From contig NC_088302.1 of assembly GCF_032854445.1 (NCBI RefSeq), forward strand, positions 24,255,788 through 24,319,787: DNA of 64,000 nucleotides, written 5' to 3'. This stretch comes from Liolophura sinensis (Eukaryota > Mollusca > Polyplacophora > Chitonida > Chitonidae). The notes beneath the pieces are model-generated. The model was given only the letters and a program-made list of their open reading frames with translations. It did not search any database and was not told the origin of the DNA. Each line of letters starts with the position of its first letter. The first letter of the stretch is position 1. Position numbers and translations under genes: made by a program. Below are positions 46,466 to 58,308 of the stretch, piece after piece.

Positions 46466-46533
46466 TATTTATTTATTTGATTGGCGTTTTACGTCGTACT
46501 CCAGAATATTTCATTTATATGATGGCGACCAGT
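46466..46533 (-). mobile_element. SINE family A 3' fragment
   Basis: TTATTTATTTATTTGATTGG, CGTTTTACGTCGTACTCCAG and AATATTTCATTTATATGATG, then GCGACCAG, are the tail and 3' domain only. This is probably a 5'-truncated insertion. Confidence 0.8.
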
Positions 46534-47199
46534 CAAATTACGTCAAATTGTCGCTCTCCTTGAACCAGTGAAATTCGACAGAAGATACCAATGGAAATCA
46601 AACGTATTCAGGAGAACATAACGGTTTTTAAGAAAAATGTTAGACACAGACGGAAAAGCCAAATTAAAGATCAGAAAGAAAACTAAAGAGGCACCAAAGA
46701 CAATTACTAATCGACACTGCGTGATAATCCTCGTCATTAATTATGGTGCCTGAACTTGGTAATGTAAATTACTCTTTGAAAAAAAGCTGTATTTATAAGT
46801 ACCATCAGGCAGAATTCTTATGTACGTTTGTTTTCTTCTTCTTGAACGGTACAATACAACCTCGCTATAGACAGATGAAGACATGATTTCTTCGTCAGTC
46901 ACAGTAATGATCAGGAACATTTATCACCAAGCAACCATTTGGCTGTCTGTAATTATGCTCTTTCCAAATCAGTCGTCTTATTTTTCGATCTGGTTCTCTC
47001 CTCCGGTACAAATGCCAGTATATGAAAATAGGAAGATATATATTTGGTACGTGCTGATCCTGATTGATCATGAGGATTTTCCACTGATGCAGTTTGTGTA
47101 CAAAATTGAGAAATTCAGCTTCTCAATGTGAATTGTCTTCAAGCTGATAGGACTTACAAGTTCCCCACAAGTCTTTCTCATAACATGCAAATCTCGCTC

Positions 47200-47900
47200 C
47201 AAAGCGTTATTTCGCCTTAAATGAATTTCAAACTAATTACCACGTTTAAGTTCTGTTTTAGAATTGGAGACTGGGATGAGCTACGACCAGGTAAAGCTCC
47301 TCGAGTGCTTGGCGAGAATGGTTGCTTGCATGACCGTCCGATTATCTATGGCACGACTGGCTGCTCGTGATCTCGCATACCCGACTCGTTAGAGATCGGA
47401 ACATATTCATCATAGCAGTCATTAACGTCCTGTGTAAGCTAACGCTGTATCTATTTTCCCTGGCTTGTTAACCTGCGAAAGCGGCTCTTAGAAAATCGGA
47501 TGGAGCATCACACATAAATCACATGTATCCTCTATCACTGAGTGGCAGAAATGGAGCCTCTGGAAATGCGCCCTCCTGGGATTTATACCAAGCTACGATT
47601 GGCCAGCAGAAAACTCTGCTATGTAATTATTGCCCTTTTCCGCCACCATAAATCATGGGTCTAATGGCCGCCATTGAATCTAAGTACTAACAGCATAAGT
47701 GGACAAAGGGCCGATTTCTGGTTAATCGAATCCCGGAACGTCTTTTTCCATGTTTACAGGAGATTAATGGCGCTTCCATTTGACCAGTAAATATTTTATA
47801 CATCGCCGTGGTTAATGATCAGAGAATGATCCTGGCCCACACAAGGGTAAGATGAGGACAAATTGCCCAGTCCACAACTTCAACCACAAGGAAATCTTCT
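47200..47900. promoter_or_regulatory. candidate non-coding regulatory region
   Basis: About 700 bases without repeats, with motif-rich patches: CGCCACCATAAATCATGGGT (about 47640), GGACAAAGGGCC (TCF/SOX-like, about 47701), GGTTAATCGAATCCCGG (Pitx/Otx-like core, about 47719) and GGCCGCCATTGAATC. No coding frame. Conservation was not tested. Confidence 0.22.
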
Positions 47901-48085
47901 GTTGAGTGAGGTGGTAAAGCGCCCATATATAAAAACGCTTCAGCCATGATTGCGTCTATACCTATGCTAATTTTCCAGCTGTGTTAAGCTTTTTGCTCAA
48001 TATTTTTAACTGTGACTAAGCAGCAATTGCGAATTTGAGGTTGGTTTTTATACAAATGGTAAGCCCACTTACTGTATGTATCTGT

Positions 48086-48382
48086 ATGTATGCTTGGGGC
48101 TTTCTTTCGTACTTTCAGTCATATGTCGACCAGCAGTCATGAGGTGTGTGAATATCAAAGTACTATCGCCTCATAAGTATCATGCCGAGGACACCAGACA
48201 TGACACACCTCCCCGTCACATTATACTGACACCGGGCCAACTCGCCTTTTTCCTTGCCCTAACCGCTCAGCACTGAGCGCCAAGTAACAAGTACCATTTT
48301 AGTCTTTTGTATGACTATACCCGGCTTTGATCCCAGATCTTCCGACTTAGAGGTGGAAACCACTATACCACCAAAGCGGCAT
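48086..48382 (-). mobile_element. SINE family B-related, diverged full-length copy
   Basis: TATGCTTGGGGCTTTCTTTC, GTACTTTCAGTCATATGTCG, CACATTATACTGACACCGGG, CACTGAGCGCCAAG and GGCTTTGATCCCAGATCTTC follow the family B order but with many differences. The minus-strand head has a B-box-like GGGATCAAAGCC. It may be a distinct subfamily. Confidence 0.7.
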
Positions 48383-50556
48383 ATATAGTACTAAACTACT
48401 TGATATCATTGTTATTTGCTTCTATTTTGAAGGTGTCGATAATCGTGACGGTATTTGACCGTTTCCTGATGATGAACAGTATACAAAAATCAGATTAAAG
48501 GCTTACATAAATATTTATAATTACATATGGCATCAAATGAAGTCAACAAGACATTTGACATTGCCTTCTTGATGCATTTTTGTCCATTGTTTCTACTACC
48601 CCGCAGCTAAAGAAGTTTGTTTAGCCAGGCAGCCAGCCAGCCAGTCAATCACCGCAGGGAATGTTATAGATGGTAACGGCATTTGATGTGGCTGGCACAG
48701 GTTAGATATACACAATGTTGTTAAAGTTTTGAGATCTGTTAATCATGTAAATTTTCAGAAGATTCCAGTATATCTTGCCGAATCGATTGAACCTGAGTTT
48801 ACTTATTCTTTTAATTCAATCAATGCACTTTATAAACCTTTTTATAGGATAAAATCTGATATCTACCAACAGGAAGTCTTTTCCAAAGAGAGTACACAAG
48901 GAGGAACAATGGAGGATGAGAAATTGGTTGGTTTGACGGCGGAGTTCCTTTAAATATGTAGCTCTATGTTGTTCGCCATCATGCCAAATCGTGAATTATA
49001 TACGTTTTTGTTAGGTTATTACCCAGCATTCCGAAGTAACCAAACCGGAAAAGGATCTGATAGATGAAATCAACGATTCCGACACATGTAGCTCTCTGAT
49101 GTCGATTAGCCTCCAGTACATAGCATTCTGGTATGTAGTGGGCCAGGCTAGTATAGATGTAGATTACATTCCCGGCCCCTACAGCACCTGTTCTTATGTT
49201 CTGTTGGTTTAGCAGATGAAGCCTTAAGGCAGCGCAGGAACTGTAACTCAAGTACTAAGCCTATCTGTCATCACGATAGTGGTTCCCTTTGGGCGTTTGT
49301 TCTGTTTGGGACAGGTTCTAGTATCTACGAAAAATCTATATCCCCAACCCCTTAAACAGGTCAGAGGATCGGAATGCGCATGCGTAAGGAACTGACAAAC
49401 ACCACTAAAGCCATTTATATGTTTGTCTTCAGGAAATGATCTCTGTAAAATCGATTCCACCAACTTGGTCGACCTTAAAAATCGTAACTTGACCCGGAAA
49501 CGGAAAATAAGATCAAACATCCACGGACTAACGAACTAATCCAGTTGTCTGTGCCGGTTCAAGTTTAAGTGAAGAGGCTCTGATCAACGTATTAGGTATA
49601 TGCACAAATTAGACATGCCAGAACCTTCGCAAGAAGATACCTGGATGTACGACTCATCTTTCACTGATGCCGAAAGGCATCTTGATAACAGCAGATTTAC
49701 ATCAAGCTCACCATGTAAGATATACATCACATCAGTTCCTATCATAAACACTGAAACTTACGCATATATGTGCGTAAATCTTTGCCCGATGAGAAAACAA
49801 GACGGCTTTACCAAAATATATCTCTTTACAGAAGTTCCTATTGCAGGGATGTTCTCATCAGTTTTTGTTGTGGGGAGAGTGGACGAAAGGAAGTCAAGTC
49901 TTCATGACAGCTAATGCGGTAAAACAATTGGTCATTAGTTCAGCCAATCAAATCGGCTTTGTGGGGTTTACCGTTATTACATTAAACGTATCTTACTTTA
50001 GACGGAGATGTTTTTTTGTGAATCTATGATCACTTATCGGCTGCTTTTAATTTTGTGGAGATAATATTTACACGAACTACTTAACTGAAGTTTTGGCGTA
50101 GTTTAAGCCATTCAAAATTACCGTGATACTTAACTACAATCTGAATTTAAAAAAGGCTAACATCAGCACAAATAATAAATATATATATCAATATAAATAC
50201 ACAGTCTGCTTTGAAAGCGTCATCATGATGGGGTTATATGTAGATGTACAAGTGAAGGTTTCATCGCATGTATACGCTAAGCCATGAGTACTTAGCGCTT
50301 AAATCTCAAAAGGCTTTGTTCAAAAAACTTATTTTCTTCTTCTAAGACAAATTCCTCTATCAGTATCCTCCAACAGCTATATTTGTAAACCTTTGCAAAG
50401 TAAGCTTACCCGAGGTATTCTTTGTTGTAAAACATACCGCGCAGACTTCTGTGATAAGCAGATACTCAAGTCCCTCACCATAACTCAGTGAGACAGATTC
50501 AAAAGAATAGGATCCCAAGGCTATGTACAGATCTGCTCCACGTGATAACCAAGTAC
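48383..50556. other. unassigned DNA with a CAGC-rich patch
   Basis: GCCAGGCAGCCAGCCAGCCA lies at about 48624-48643. Frames at 48979-49520 (-) and 49600-50029 (+) reach 104 codons without recognisable domains. Confidence 0.4.
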
Positions 50557-50587
50557 AACGTTAAACCCCAAGCTCTCACTCACTCAC
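50557..50587 (+). mobile_element. SINE family B 3'-end fragment
   Basis: ACAACGTTAAACCCCAAGCT followed by CTCACTCACTCAC is the last ~30 bases of family B. It is flanked by GATAACC on both sides (50543-50549 and 50589-50595), as expected for an extreme 5' truncation with a short target duplication. Confidence 0.55.
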
Positions 50588-51104
50588 GAGATAACCGAAG
50601 TGTTTCTGGCCAGACGGTTGCGATGTAGATATAGACAGCTGCTATACAGAAGCAGCCGTCAATGTTAATTGTTGTCAGGTAACTCCTCTTCCAGTTTAAA
50701 GGGTTTTTGAGGAGATATTGTATATCCTGACAGCTAGCCTCCATCTCACAGGCATAAGTAGCACAGACATCTAGACAAATACACTTAACCAGGTATAACA
50801 CGCGAAATGTGATCTTGACTGAGACAGTTATTCAGCGAATCCCGTCAGTGATAGCAGAGACTACGTTGCATACGTGACGTCCAGAGGACGAAAATACTGC
50901 TGTTTGTGGCTTCTTTTGGGCTATGTCCAAAACTGTAAAGTATTTGTCCGGAAATTAGCTCGTCTGTTTAGGCGGCTCTGTTAACAAGTACTGGCAATTT
51001 CTCGTCATCTCAGTTGTGAATGAAGAAAAAATGGAGGCTCTACAAAACGTCATTCATGTAAGACGACAACAACGTCACTACTGCTGCGTTGTTCAAGAGA
51101 TGCT

Positions 51105-51315
51105 TATCATAACCGATGGCGCAGTTGGTAGAGCGTCCCCTTCTGGAGCGGTAGATCCAGGGTAAATCCTGGGTCGGGTCACACTTAAGACAATTGGCGT
51201 TCAGCATGAAGGGGATAGTGCCACAACTGGTTGACCCGCATCAGTATAATATGTATACTCACTGAAAAATTGTTATATACGACTTTAAACACTAAGCACC
51301 CACCCACTCACCCAC
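51105..51315 (+). mobile_element. SINE family B, short form, perfect target-site duplication
   Basis: The head is tRNA-like (GATGGCGCAGTTGGTAGAGC, B-box-like GGGTAAATCCT), followed by GGCGTTCAGCATGAAGGGGA, the shared 3' domain and a CCACTCACCCACTC tail. It is 211 bases, against about 357 for the copy at 14906, because the central block is missing. TCAAGAGATGCT occurs exactly at both edges (51093-51104 and 51316-51327), so this short version was itself inserted intact rather than deleted later at an end. Confidence 0.92.
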
Positions 51316-51339
51316 TCAAGAGATGCTGAAGAGGGAAGC

Positions 51340-51453
51340 GTATCTTTGAATTGAGGTAAATTGACAAGAGGCCGTATTTCACCGGTTATGTGTGACCATT
51401 TGTCAGATATCACACTGTGGTCATTGCTTTAGTTGTACTTTATGTGCTGTACG
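51340..51453 (-). mobile_element. family C short interspersed element, well preserved
   Basis: GAATTGAGGTAAATTGACAA, GAGGCCGTATTTCACCGGTT, ATGTGTGACCATTTGTCAGA, CACACTGTGGTCATTGCTTT and GTACTTTATGTGCTGTACGT run in the reverse-oriented family order. The SINE-B at 51105 is inserted directly beside it. Confidence 0.85.
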
Positions 51454-53737
51454 TCATTAGTTATACTGAACGACGGCATAGAACATAGTAAAGGTTTAGG
51501 AGTCGTTTTCATTCTTTGTAAGCGTATATATGGCTTCAAGTGTCAAAACAAAATAATATTTTTTATCTATAATCGCAAGGCACATATCCAAAACAAGAAT
51601 CATTACTCTTTTAGAAAAATAGAAACATAGACAATTTTTGAAGAATAACGCCAATTATTTACTAGGAGTCAGGGAGTGATCAAGAACAGAAATTATTTCT
51701 CAGAATAAAAACTTTGAAACGGTAAGCAAAATTAAAATATTATTATAATTTAGAAAACACATCACATACATATTCAACGGGTGTACAAACCAAATACTCA
51801 AAATATAATAGTCGTTTTAAATGGAATTTTTTGTTTTGAATGCTTCATTTTGAATGTGCTACCATATGTAAGTAGGAGCCAGCTGGTAGAACTGACAGTA
51901 TACGGGAAAATCGACCTCTATCACAGCTACTGAGTGATTAACCCAGACAATATACTTAATGACGATCGCAAATGGGGCAACAATTTCTACCAATTTCATC
52001 TGTGATCTATATAATACCGCTAATGAATCTGGAACCCTGCCGAGCTACAGCATTTATCACTTTCCCCTTAACCATCTGTACTTTTCCACTCAACCCATGC
52101 AGAAATTTTTTGTGGAATAATTAACTCCAACTGTCAACTTAAGTGTTGGGCTTGGCTCGGAAGCCTTGGCAACCGTCATGCAAGCCACTGGTTGGGTAAG
52201 CAATTCTTTGATGAGCTAAATACAGAGACCAAGCTAAAAATCCATTAAGCCGGATCAAATTGCGTAATAACTATATTAAATAAACCAGTCGCTGTGCACA
52301 GTTTATTAAACAGACGGAATTAGGTTAAATCCCGAGCCATTGTATACTTTCCAGAAGTAAATTGTGGGTATCGTCTTGTTAACAAGACGTCAATGAAGGT
52401 ACTCCACTTTCTTTACAAGAGGTATTGAGCGAAGAAAAGGAAACAGTGGTCAGCAGAAGATAATATCTTCTTATCTCCTGTACGTGGCAGATACAGGAGT
52501 AGTCCTACGTAAATGAGGCTACCATTCATAAATTTATAAGTAATCTGTCGACGTCTGAGAATTCGAACAGATTGTTTTCCTCCACCTGGTTCAAATCCGC
52601 TAATCGAAAGTCTGGCTATGCCATGGTTGGTTTCTCAAGACGTTTTGTATTGTTCGGATTGCGTTACTGTCATTGATACAAGATACAAAATCTATTAAAT
52701 CTATTTAAGTCCCGTACATCACTTGCTGGGTTCATTCTACTCTAAAGGACATGGTACATTACATAATATATCGATTGCTGTCGATAATTCGTCTGTATAC
52801 CCTTAAAGTACCGCCGTTTAGGATGGTGTCCAGTGGTGCGAAATGATTCTTCTAAAAGATCCATTTAAAATAAGTGAAGCCAAAAATGTCAATTGTTTGC
52901 TTCATCGCCTTGCTGTGACTAAATGGTTATAACGTGAGGATGTGGAAGCTTTGTTACCTTGGTCACTGCGGGGTTGGTGTTTGCTACTTCACACACAACC
53001 CGCTCTCCACTATTTAGTTTTCGCCATTCAACCGGTACGGGGCGACCCATGCTGCGTTTACCAAAGGAATTTTCATTGCTCGGGCGATAGATATGTGAAT
53101 GTACAAAAGCTGTGTTAAAAAGTTTCCGTCTTCATTTCCCGCCATCCTCTGATGGCAATGATTGGAGTAGATTTTGCATATTGCAATTTGCGTCTGGCGA
53201 TGGTCATTTCTTGGAACAAAAACTTTGCACTGGTAATACCCTTGAATAACATAAGTTTATTATCACACCATCACCTCATAATCATTTTCTTAATTATATA
53301 TAAAATGACTGATTTTTATACCAGAAATGACGAATCGGAGAAATATATGGTTGATTTCTTTGTAGGCCTATGCGCTTAGAAAGACATTTAAATTTGCTTG
53401 TACCCAATGCTTTAGAATGACTGGCTTTGTATAAGTGAAAATTATTAAACAGCAATTAATGAAATAAATAAACAAATATCCTTGTTCCTAACATTAATTC
53501 ATTGGAACAAGAGCTTTATCCAGTAGGTATGGGTTAGCAGACCAAGCAGGCCACTGTTTTCAGTATGATGGAAGCATATAATGTGAATACGCTCAAAAAG
53601 ATATTAAAGAAAAAGCTCGAATGACGAAATGTCGAATATTCTTCACCTTTGGAAATTTGTAGTTTAGAATAACAGTTGCTACAACATGTTCCTTATATTA
53701 TGTCTCGGTGCATTCTTCCACACAACGAATAAATACT
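51454..53737. other. unassigned DNA with short palindromes
   Basis: CGTCTTGTTAACAAGACG at 52372-52389 is a perfect 18-base palindrome. CTCCTGTA / TACAGGAG form a hairpin at 52475-52499. A 75-codon frame at 53152-53379 is unrecognised. No gene is supported. Confidence 0.45.
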
Positions 53738-53930
53738 TCGCTGTGAGTTCAAGTCCAGCTCATAATGACTTCCTCTCCGGCCGTAGGTGGGAAGGTCTGC
53801 CAGCAACCTGCCGATGGTCGTGGGTTTCCCCCCGGGCTCTGCCCGGCTTCCTTCCACCATGATGCTGGCTGCCGTCGTATAAGTGAAATATTCTTGGGTA
53901 CGGCCTAAAACACCAATTAAATAAATAGAA
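53738..53930 (+). mobile_element. SINE family A, head-truncated, with poly-A-rich end
   Basis: It starts at TCGCTGTGAGTTCAAGTCCA (B box), has the most complete body in the window (GGGTTTCCCCCCGGGCTCTG, CCCGGCTTCCTTCCACCATG) and ends in AATTAAATAAATAGAA followed by an A-rich run to about 53960. The 109-codon minus frame across it is SINE sequence. Confidence 0.88.
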
Positions 53931-54892
53931 TAAAAAAAAAAAAACGAAAAAAAAAAACTGTTCACGTAAAGTCTTTTTTCTTCAACTCTGCTGACAATAC
54001 TGCTGGCATTTAAGTCCTGCAAGATATCAATCTTTGTTATTAATTTGATGGAGTGGCTTTTTCATGTGTATGACGTCGTGGTACATTACACAGTTTCTAC
54101 ATTCAGGTTACTAAACCGTTACCTAGACATTTTTGTATTTCCATAACGAGATTATGGTGCTGACTGCATTAATGTAACAGGACTTTCGGGATTGCACATT
54201 GGGCAACGGTATTACGGACGACTACCCGAAATGTGATTTGGTCATCTTAACTGTGAAATATTTATCCTTGGTGGCAAGTCGTAAGCTATACACGTACCAA
54301 AGCAGCAATGGCCGGTGGACTGCCAGACAATTGGACTTACCTCGACCAAAGATTCAGGTTAACGGTATCAAAGAAAGCTAACGGGATTCGGCATAATAGA
54401 TCAGGTGATGTGCTATATAAGGGTCAAGTGAGTTTTCCCTTTGTTCGATCATCGTCAAAGATTCATTTCAGTCAGATTCCTATGGGTATACATAGCAATA
54501 CCGCAGGGGTAATGAAATGGCAAAGTTTCTTCTGTAATCCATAACCGATTTTATACACAAAGCCTATCCAGTTTTTTTTTGACCAAGCAGGATATAATAT
54601 TTGTAAAAAGTTTGTGCGGGTTTGAATATATATTTTATATGCAGATACTTTGGAGTTTTCTTTGAAAAAGGGCATTTTTTCATTTATACGAAAGGGTGTA
54701 TTAAAGAAAGTGAAGTGGCTGGGGAAAATTACTTCCTTGCGCTAGGTACATCTATCTGACCAACATAAAACCGGATTCAAACTTGCGAGAGCTGGATTCG
54801 AGCCTGCGACGTCATTAGTCAGGAAGTTCAATCAACTGTAGCGAGAACACAGAGATTTTGAAAGAAAAGATACCACAGCCATTTGTTAAATT

Positions 54893-55010
54893 TGTTTGTT
54901 TATCTATCTGACTGGTGTTCTACTCAGATATTTTCCCCTTATAATTTCATCGATGGAGGAAATCAGAGTGCCCAAGATAAACCACTAACCTGGGGCAAGT
55001 TTCCAAAGAG
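54893..55010 (-). mobile_element. SINE family D 3' half
   Basis: TTTGTTTATCTATCTGACTG, GTGTTCTACTCAGATATTTT, CATCGATGGAGGAAATCAGA and GCCCAAGATAAACCACTAAC match the order in the copy at 59365 (GGAGGAAACTGGAACGCTCA, GAATAAACTACTACCC). Confidence 0.5.
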
Positions 55011-55119
55011 TGACGTACAGACTCGTATTTCATGTTGGTGTAAAACAAATTGTATTTAGCTGAAGTCAGCCTGCGTTAACAGCTATACAAGCTTACTGGA
55101 CCGCGCAATGTCCTTAAGG

Positions 55120-55230
55120 TTAAACAGTGCGATCGGGGAATTTTGAAATTCTATTTCCACGGCCGCGGTTGAACCCACGCATTGTAGTCATCGTACTTGG
55201 AAGTCTTGCATTTACCACTTAGCCAGGTCA
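55120..55230 (-). mobile_element. tRNA-like SINE head remnant
   Basis: On the minus strand, GTGGGTTCAACCGCGGCCGT resembles a B box, with AGTGGTAAATGCAAGACTTC upstream of it. This fits a tRNA-like head. It may belong to the family D half at 54893 or be separate. Confidence 0.35.
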
Positions 55231-55394
55231 CGCTCCTGCCATTCATACAGTGTCTGTGGACAAATCACCACGTAAATATAACGATGGCGTCTTTTATAAC
55301 TTCTATGTATACTGCACAGCATCCGGGTACATGGAATTTACTTTCATTTATTCCCTCAGATTGTATAATAAATTATATTTGACCGTCCTTATGC

Positions 55395-55590
55395 ATCGAG
55401 TGTAATGAATCCCAAGGCGTCAAACGTCTGTGTGTCAGATGACAATGTGCCGTAGCGAATATGTCAGATGTCAATGTGTCGAATGTAATGATGTCAAAGA
55501 TCAATGTTTCGAACAAATGGGGCCGATGTCTTTGTGTCGAATGAAAATGTGTCAAATTCCAATGTGTCGAATACTAAGGAGTATAATGCC
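55395..55590. repeat. degenerate short tandem repeat around AATGTGTCGAATG
   Basis: TGTCAGATGACAATGTG, TGTCAGATGTCAATGTGTCG, AATGTAATGATGTCAAAG, TTTGTGTCGAATGAAAATGT and CCAATGTGTCGAATAC share one motif at irregular 15-30-base spacing. Similar words reappear after the SINE at about 55876-55920, so the SINE may have split the region. Confidence 0.7.
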
Positions 55591-55619
55591 TTTACTTGAA
55601 ACGGAAATATGAGAAAAGC

Positions 55620-55870
55620 ATATATTTATTTATTTGATTGGTGTTTTACGGCGTGCTCAGGGATGTTTCACATAAGACGGCGGTCAGTATTCTCGTGGGA
55701 GGAAACCCGGCAGAACGGGAAGAAATCAGACAGAAGCCCACGACTATGCGCAGGTGTAAAGCAGACCTTTTCGTGTACGGCAGGGAGATGAACTCAGCAT
55801 GAACTCACAGGGATTGTATTGGTCATTGTGCTAAGCCAGCAAGTTAATCACTAGGGGCCAAGGAGGCCCC
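55620..55870 (-). mobile_element. SINE family A, full-length structure, diverged
   Basis: The tail and 3' domain (TTTGATTGGTGTTTTACGGC), the body, GAACTCAGCATGAACTCACA (degenerate B-box side) and the head end (GGGGCCAAGGAGGCCCC) are present in order. The head has acquired a small inverted repeat, GGGGCC/GGCCCC. Confidence 0.82.
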
Positions 55871-56336
55871 TACGTGAAATGTTAAAGTCTCAAATAGGTG
55901 TTGAATGTCAGTGTTTAAAAGACCCATGAAAAGGCTTGTGTTTATATGTGACGAAAAGTAAAGAAAAAAGTGAGCTAACGTGAACGGCAACAAGCTGACG
56001 TCCAGTATCAATATCCCGTTACTTTTCTGTGGATCCCCAAGATTACGAGCTCGATCCTGACTTGGGTGACCCACGACTGTTGAGAGCCCAGAGCAGTAAG
56101 CAATCTGACAACAAACACCTGTTCAGAAAAAATATCAATACACTATGTTCAGACAATCTACCAATACAATATAGGTAATGAAGGATAAGGCTGGTTTTTA
56201 TGATTTGACTGAAGATAACTGTTTTGACCGACCGAAATGAGGCACCAAAATGGATCAATAATCGCAAGAATTCCGTATTTAAGCGAATATTACGCACTTG
56301 AAAGGAATTCGTTACTCCATTAGGAGGATAACTACT

Positions 56337-56873
56337 GCGTGAACTGTGATGTAACGCTGGCAATAACAACACAGTCTGCAGCCTGAACTGCATGACGTAA
56401 CACTGACAACAGCGGTACAGTCCACAGCGTGAACTGTATGACGTAACACTTCCAACAACAGCACAGCCCACAGCGTGAAATGTGTGACATAGCACTGAAA
56501 ATAAAGCACAGTGAACAACGTGGACTGTATGACATTGTGCTGGCAAGAACAACACACTCCACAGCGTGAACTGTGTGACATAACACTGGCAACAACAGCA
56601 CACATCACAGCCTGGACTGTTTGACATAGCACTGGCAACAACGCACAGTGCACAGCGTGGACTGTGTGGCATAGCACTGACAATAATGGTACAATCCACA
56701 GCGTGAAATGTGTGACGTGTCACGAGAAACAACAGCACAGTCGACAGCGTGAAATGTGTGACGTAACACTGACAACAACAACACAGTCCACAGCCTGAAC
56801 TGCGTGACATAGCACTGACAACAACAGTACATAGCGCGAACTGTGTGAAATAACACCGGAAACAACAGCACAT
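56337..56873. repeat. 46-bp minisatellite, about 12 copies
   Basis: The unit CACAGCGTGAACTGTGTGAC plus RTARCACTGRCAACAACAGC repeats with starts at 56423, 56469, 56514, 56560 and 56606, and continues in both directions. Because 46 is not a multiple of three, frames shift each unit. The minus strand is nevertheless almost stop-free in every frame, giving overlapping frames of 308, 123, 105 and 89 codons. These are products of the repeat, not genes. Confidence 0.95.
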
Positions 56874-57181
56874 TGTGAAAAGAGTTAAAGAACACAACTG
56901 TTGGTGGAAGTAACAAGCACATAAATATGGAGGAATACAGTATAAAGTAAACCCAGAAACATTTATCATATGGTCACACGTATCCCTCTTCGTCCGTTAA
57001 CCCCATGTAACTGTTCTGTACATACTGACAAAGTACCCGCCCCCTAGCGCCCAGCAATACCAATAGCGTGCAGTGCTAGTACGGGCTCAACTATGATACA
57101 TGCAGGAAATGCAAGACATGCGCACACACTGTACATGGATGTGACGATTTCTGCAGAAAAAAAATTGGGAATGTTCAGATC

Positions 57182-57917
57182 AATATACTTGATTGGCATT
57201 ATAGATCCGCCGATGAAAGAAAGTCTCATTGGGAAGCAAAGTGCATGTAATATACTTGTTTGGCATACAGATCCGCCCATGTAAGATAGTCTCATTGGGA
57301 AGGAAAGTGCATGTAATATACTTGATTGGCATTATAGATCCGCCGATGAAAGAAAGTCTCATTGGGAAGCAAAGTACATGTAATATACTTGTTTGGCATA
57401 CAGATCCGCCCATGTAAGATAGTCTCATTGGGAAAGAAAGTGCATGTAATATACTTGGTTGGCATTATAGATCCGCTCATGAAAGAAAGTCTCACTGGGA
57501 AGGAAAGTGCATGTAATATACTTGATTGGCATTATAGATCCGCCCATGTAAGATAGTCTCATTGGGAAGGAAAGTGCATGTAATATACTTGTTTGGCATA
57601 CAGATCCGCCCATGTAAGATAGTCTTATTGGGAAGGAAAGTGCATGTAATATACTTGATTGGCATTATAGATCCGCCCATGTAAGAAAGTCTCATTGGGA
57701 AGGAAAGTGCATGTAATATACTTGATTGGCATACAGATCCGCCCATGTAAGAAAGTCTCATTGGGAAGGAAAGTGCATGTAATATACCTGATTGGCATTA
57801 TAGATCCGCCCATGTAAGAAAGTCTCATTGGGAAGGAAAGTGCATGTAATATACTTGATTGGAATTATGAATCCGCCCATGTAAAAAAGTCTCATTGGGA
57901 AGGAAAGTGCATGTAAT
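57182..57917. repeat. 66/67-bp minisatellite, 11 copies, with a dimeric higher-order pattern
   Basis: Units contain AATATACTTGATTGGCATTA, TAGATCCGCCCATGTAAGAA and AGTCTCATTGGGAAGGAAAG. The first four units alternate between a 67-base type (GATTGGCATTATAGATCCGC, CGATGAAAG) and a 66-base type (GTTTGGCATACAGATCCGCC, CATGTAAGAT), forming a roughly 133-bp dimer. Later units are mixed. Open frames on both strands over the array are by-products. Confidence 0.95.
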
Positions 57918-58012
57918 AGGGTGCTATACTGCTTTCTCTGCTTGTACATATATAATTTAAGCACTGCTTGGCTTATAGCTCATAACTTGAACATTGTCAT
58001 CAAAAGAAATCA

Positions 58013-58308
58013 AGAGTGAGTGAGTGCTTTGGGTTTAAACATCGTACTTTTAACGCTTAAACGTGTGCCTCCTTGTTGCAGGACGGATTTCCACTTCTCT
58101 TTTATCTAGTGCTGCTTCACTGAGAAGACTTACCGCTGCCCCATCCGAGCAATTATACTGATACGGGTCAACCAGTCGTTGCACTTCCCCTTAATGCTAA
58201 ACGTCAAGCGTGGAAGCTACAACTTCCTCTATTCAGATCTTAGGTGTGACCCAACCCGGGATTGACCCTGGATCTACCGCTCCCAAAGCGGCCACTCTCT
58301 CAACTGGG
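58013..58308 (-). mobile_element. SINE family B, slightly shortened
   Basis: GAGTGAGTGAGTGCTTTGGG, CTTGTTGCAGGACGGATTTC, CTAGTGCTGCTTCACTGAGA, ACGGGTCAACCAGTCGTTGC and GATTGACCCTGGATCTACCG follow the family order. Part of the 3' region is deleted and the tRNA-like head is degenerate (CTCTCAACTGGGG). Confidence 0.88.

Noticed and set aside
56043-56969. 308-codon minus-strand open frame, Cys-rich
   Set aside because: The 46-bp unit changes frame at every repeat and other frames on the same strand are equally open. This is a property of the repeat, not a protein.
57182-57917. CRISPR-like array of regular repeats
   Set aside because: The units are contiguous with no unique spacers, and the surroundings are eukaryotic. 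It is a minisatellite.
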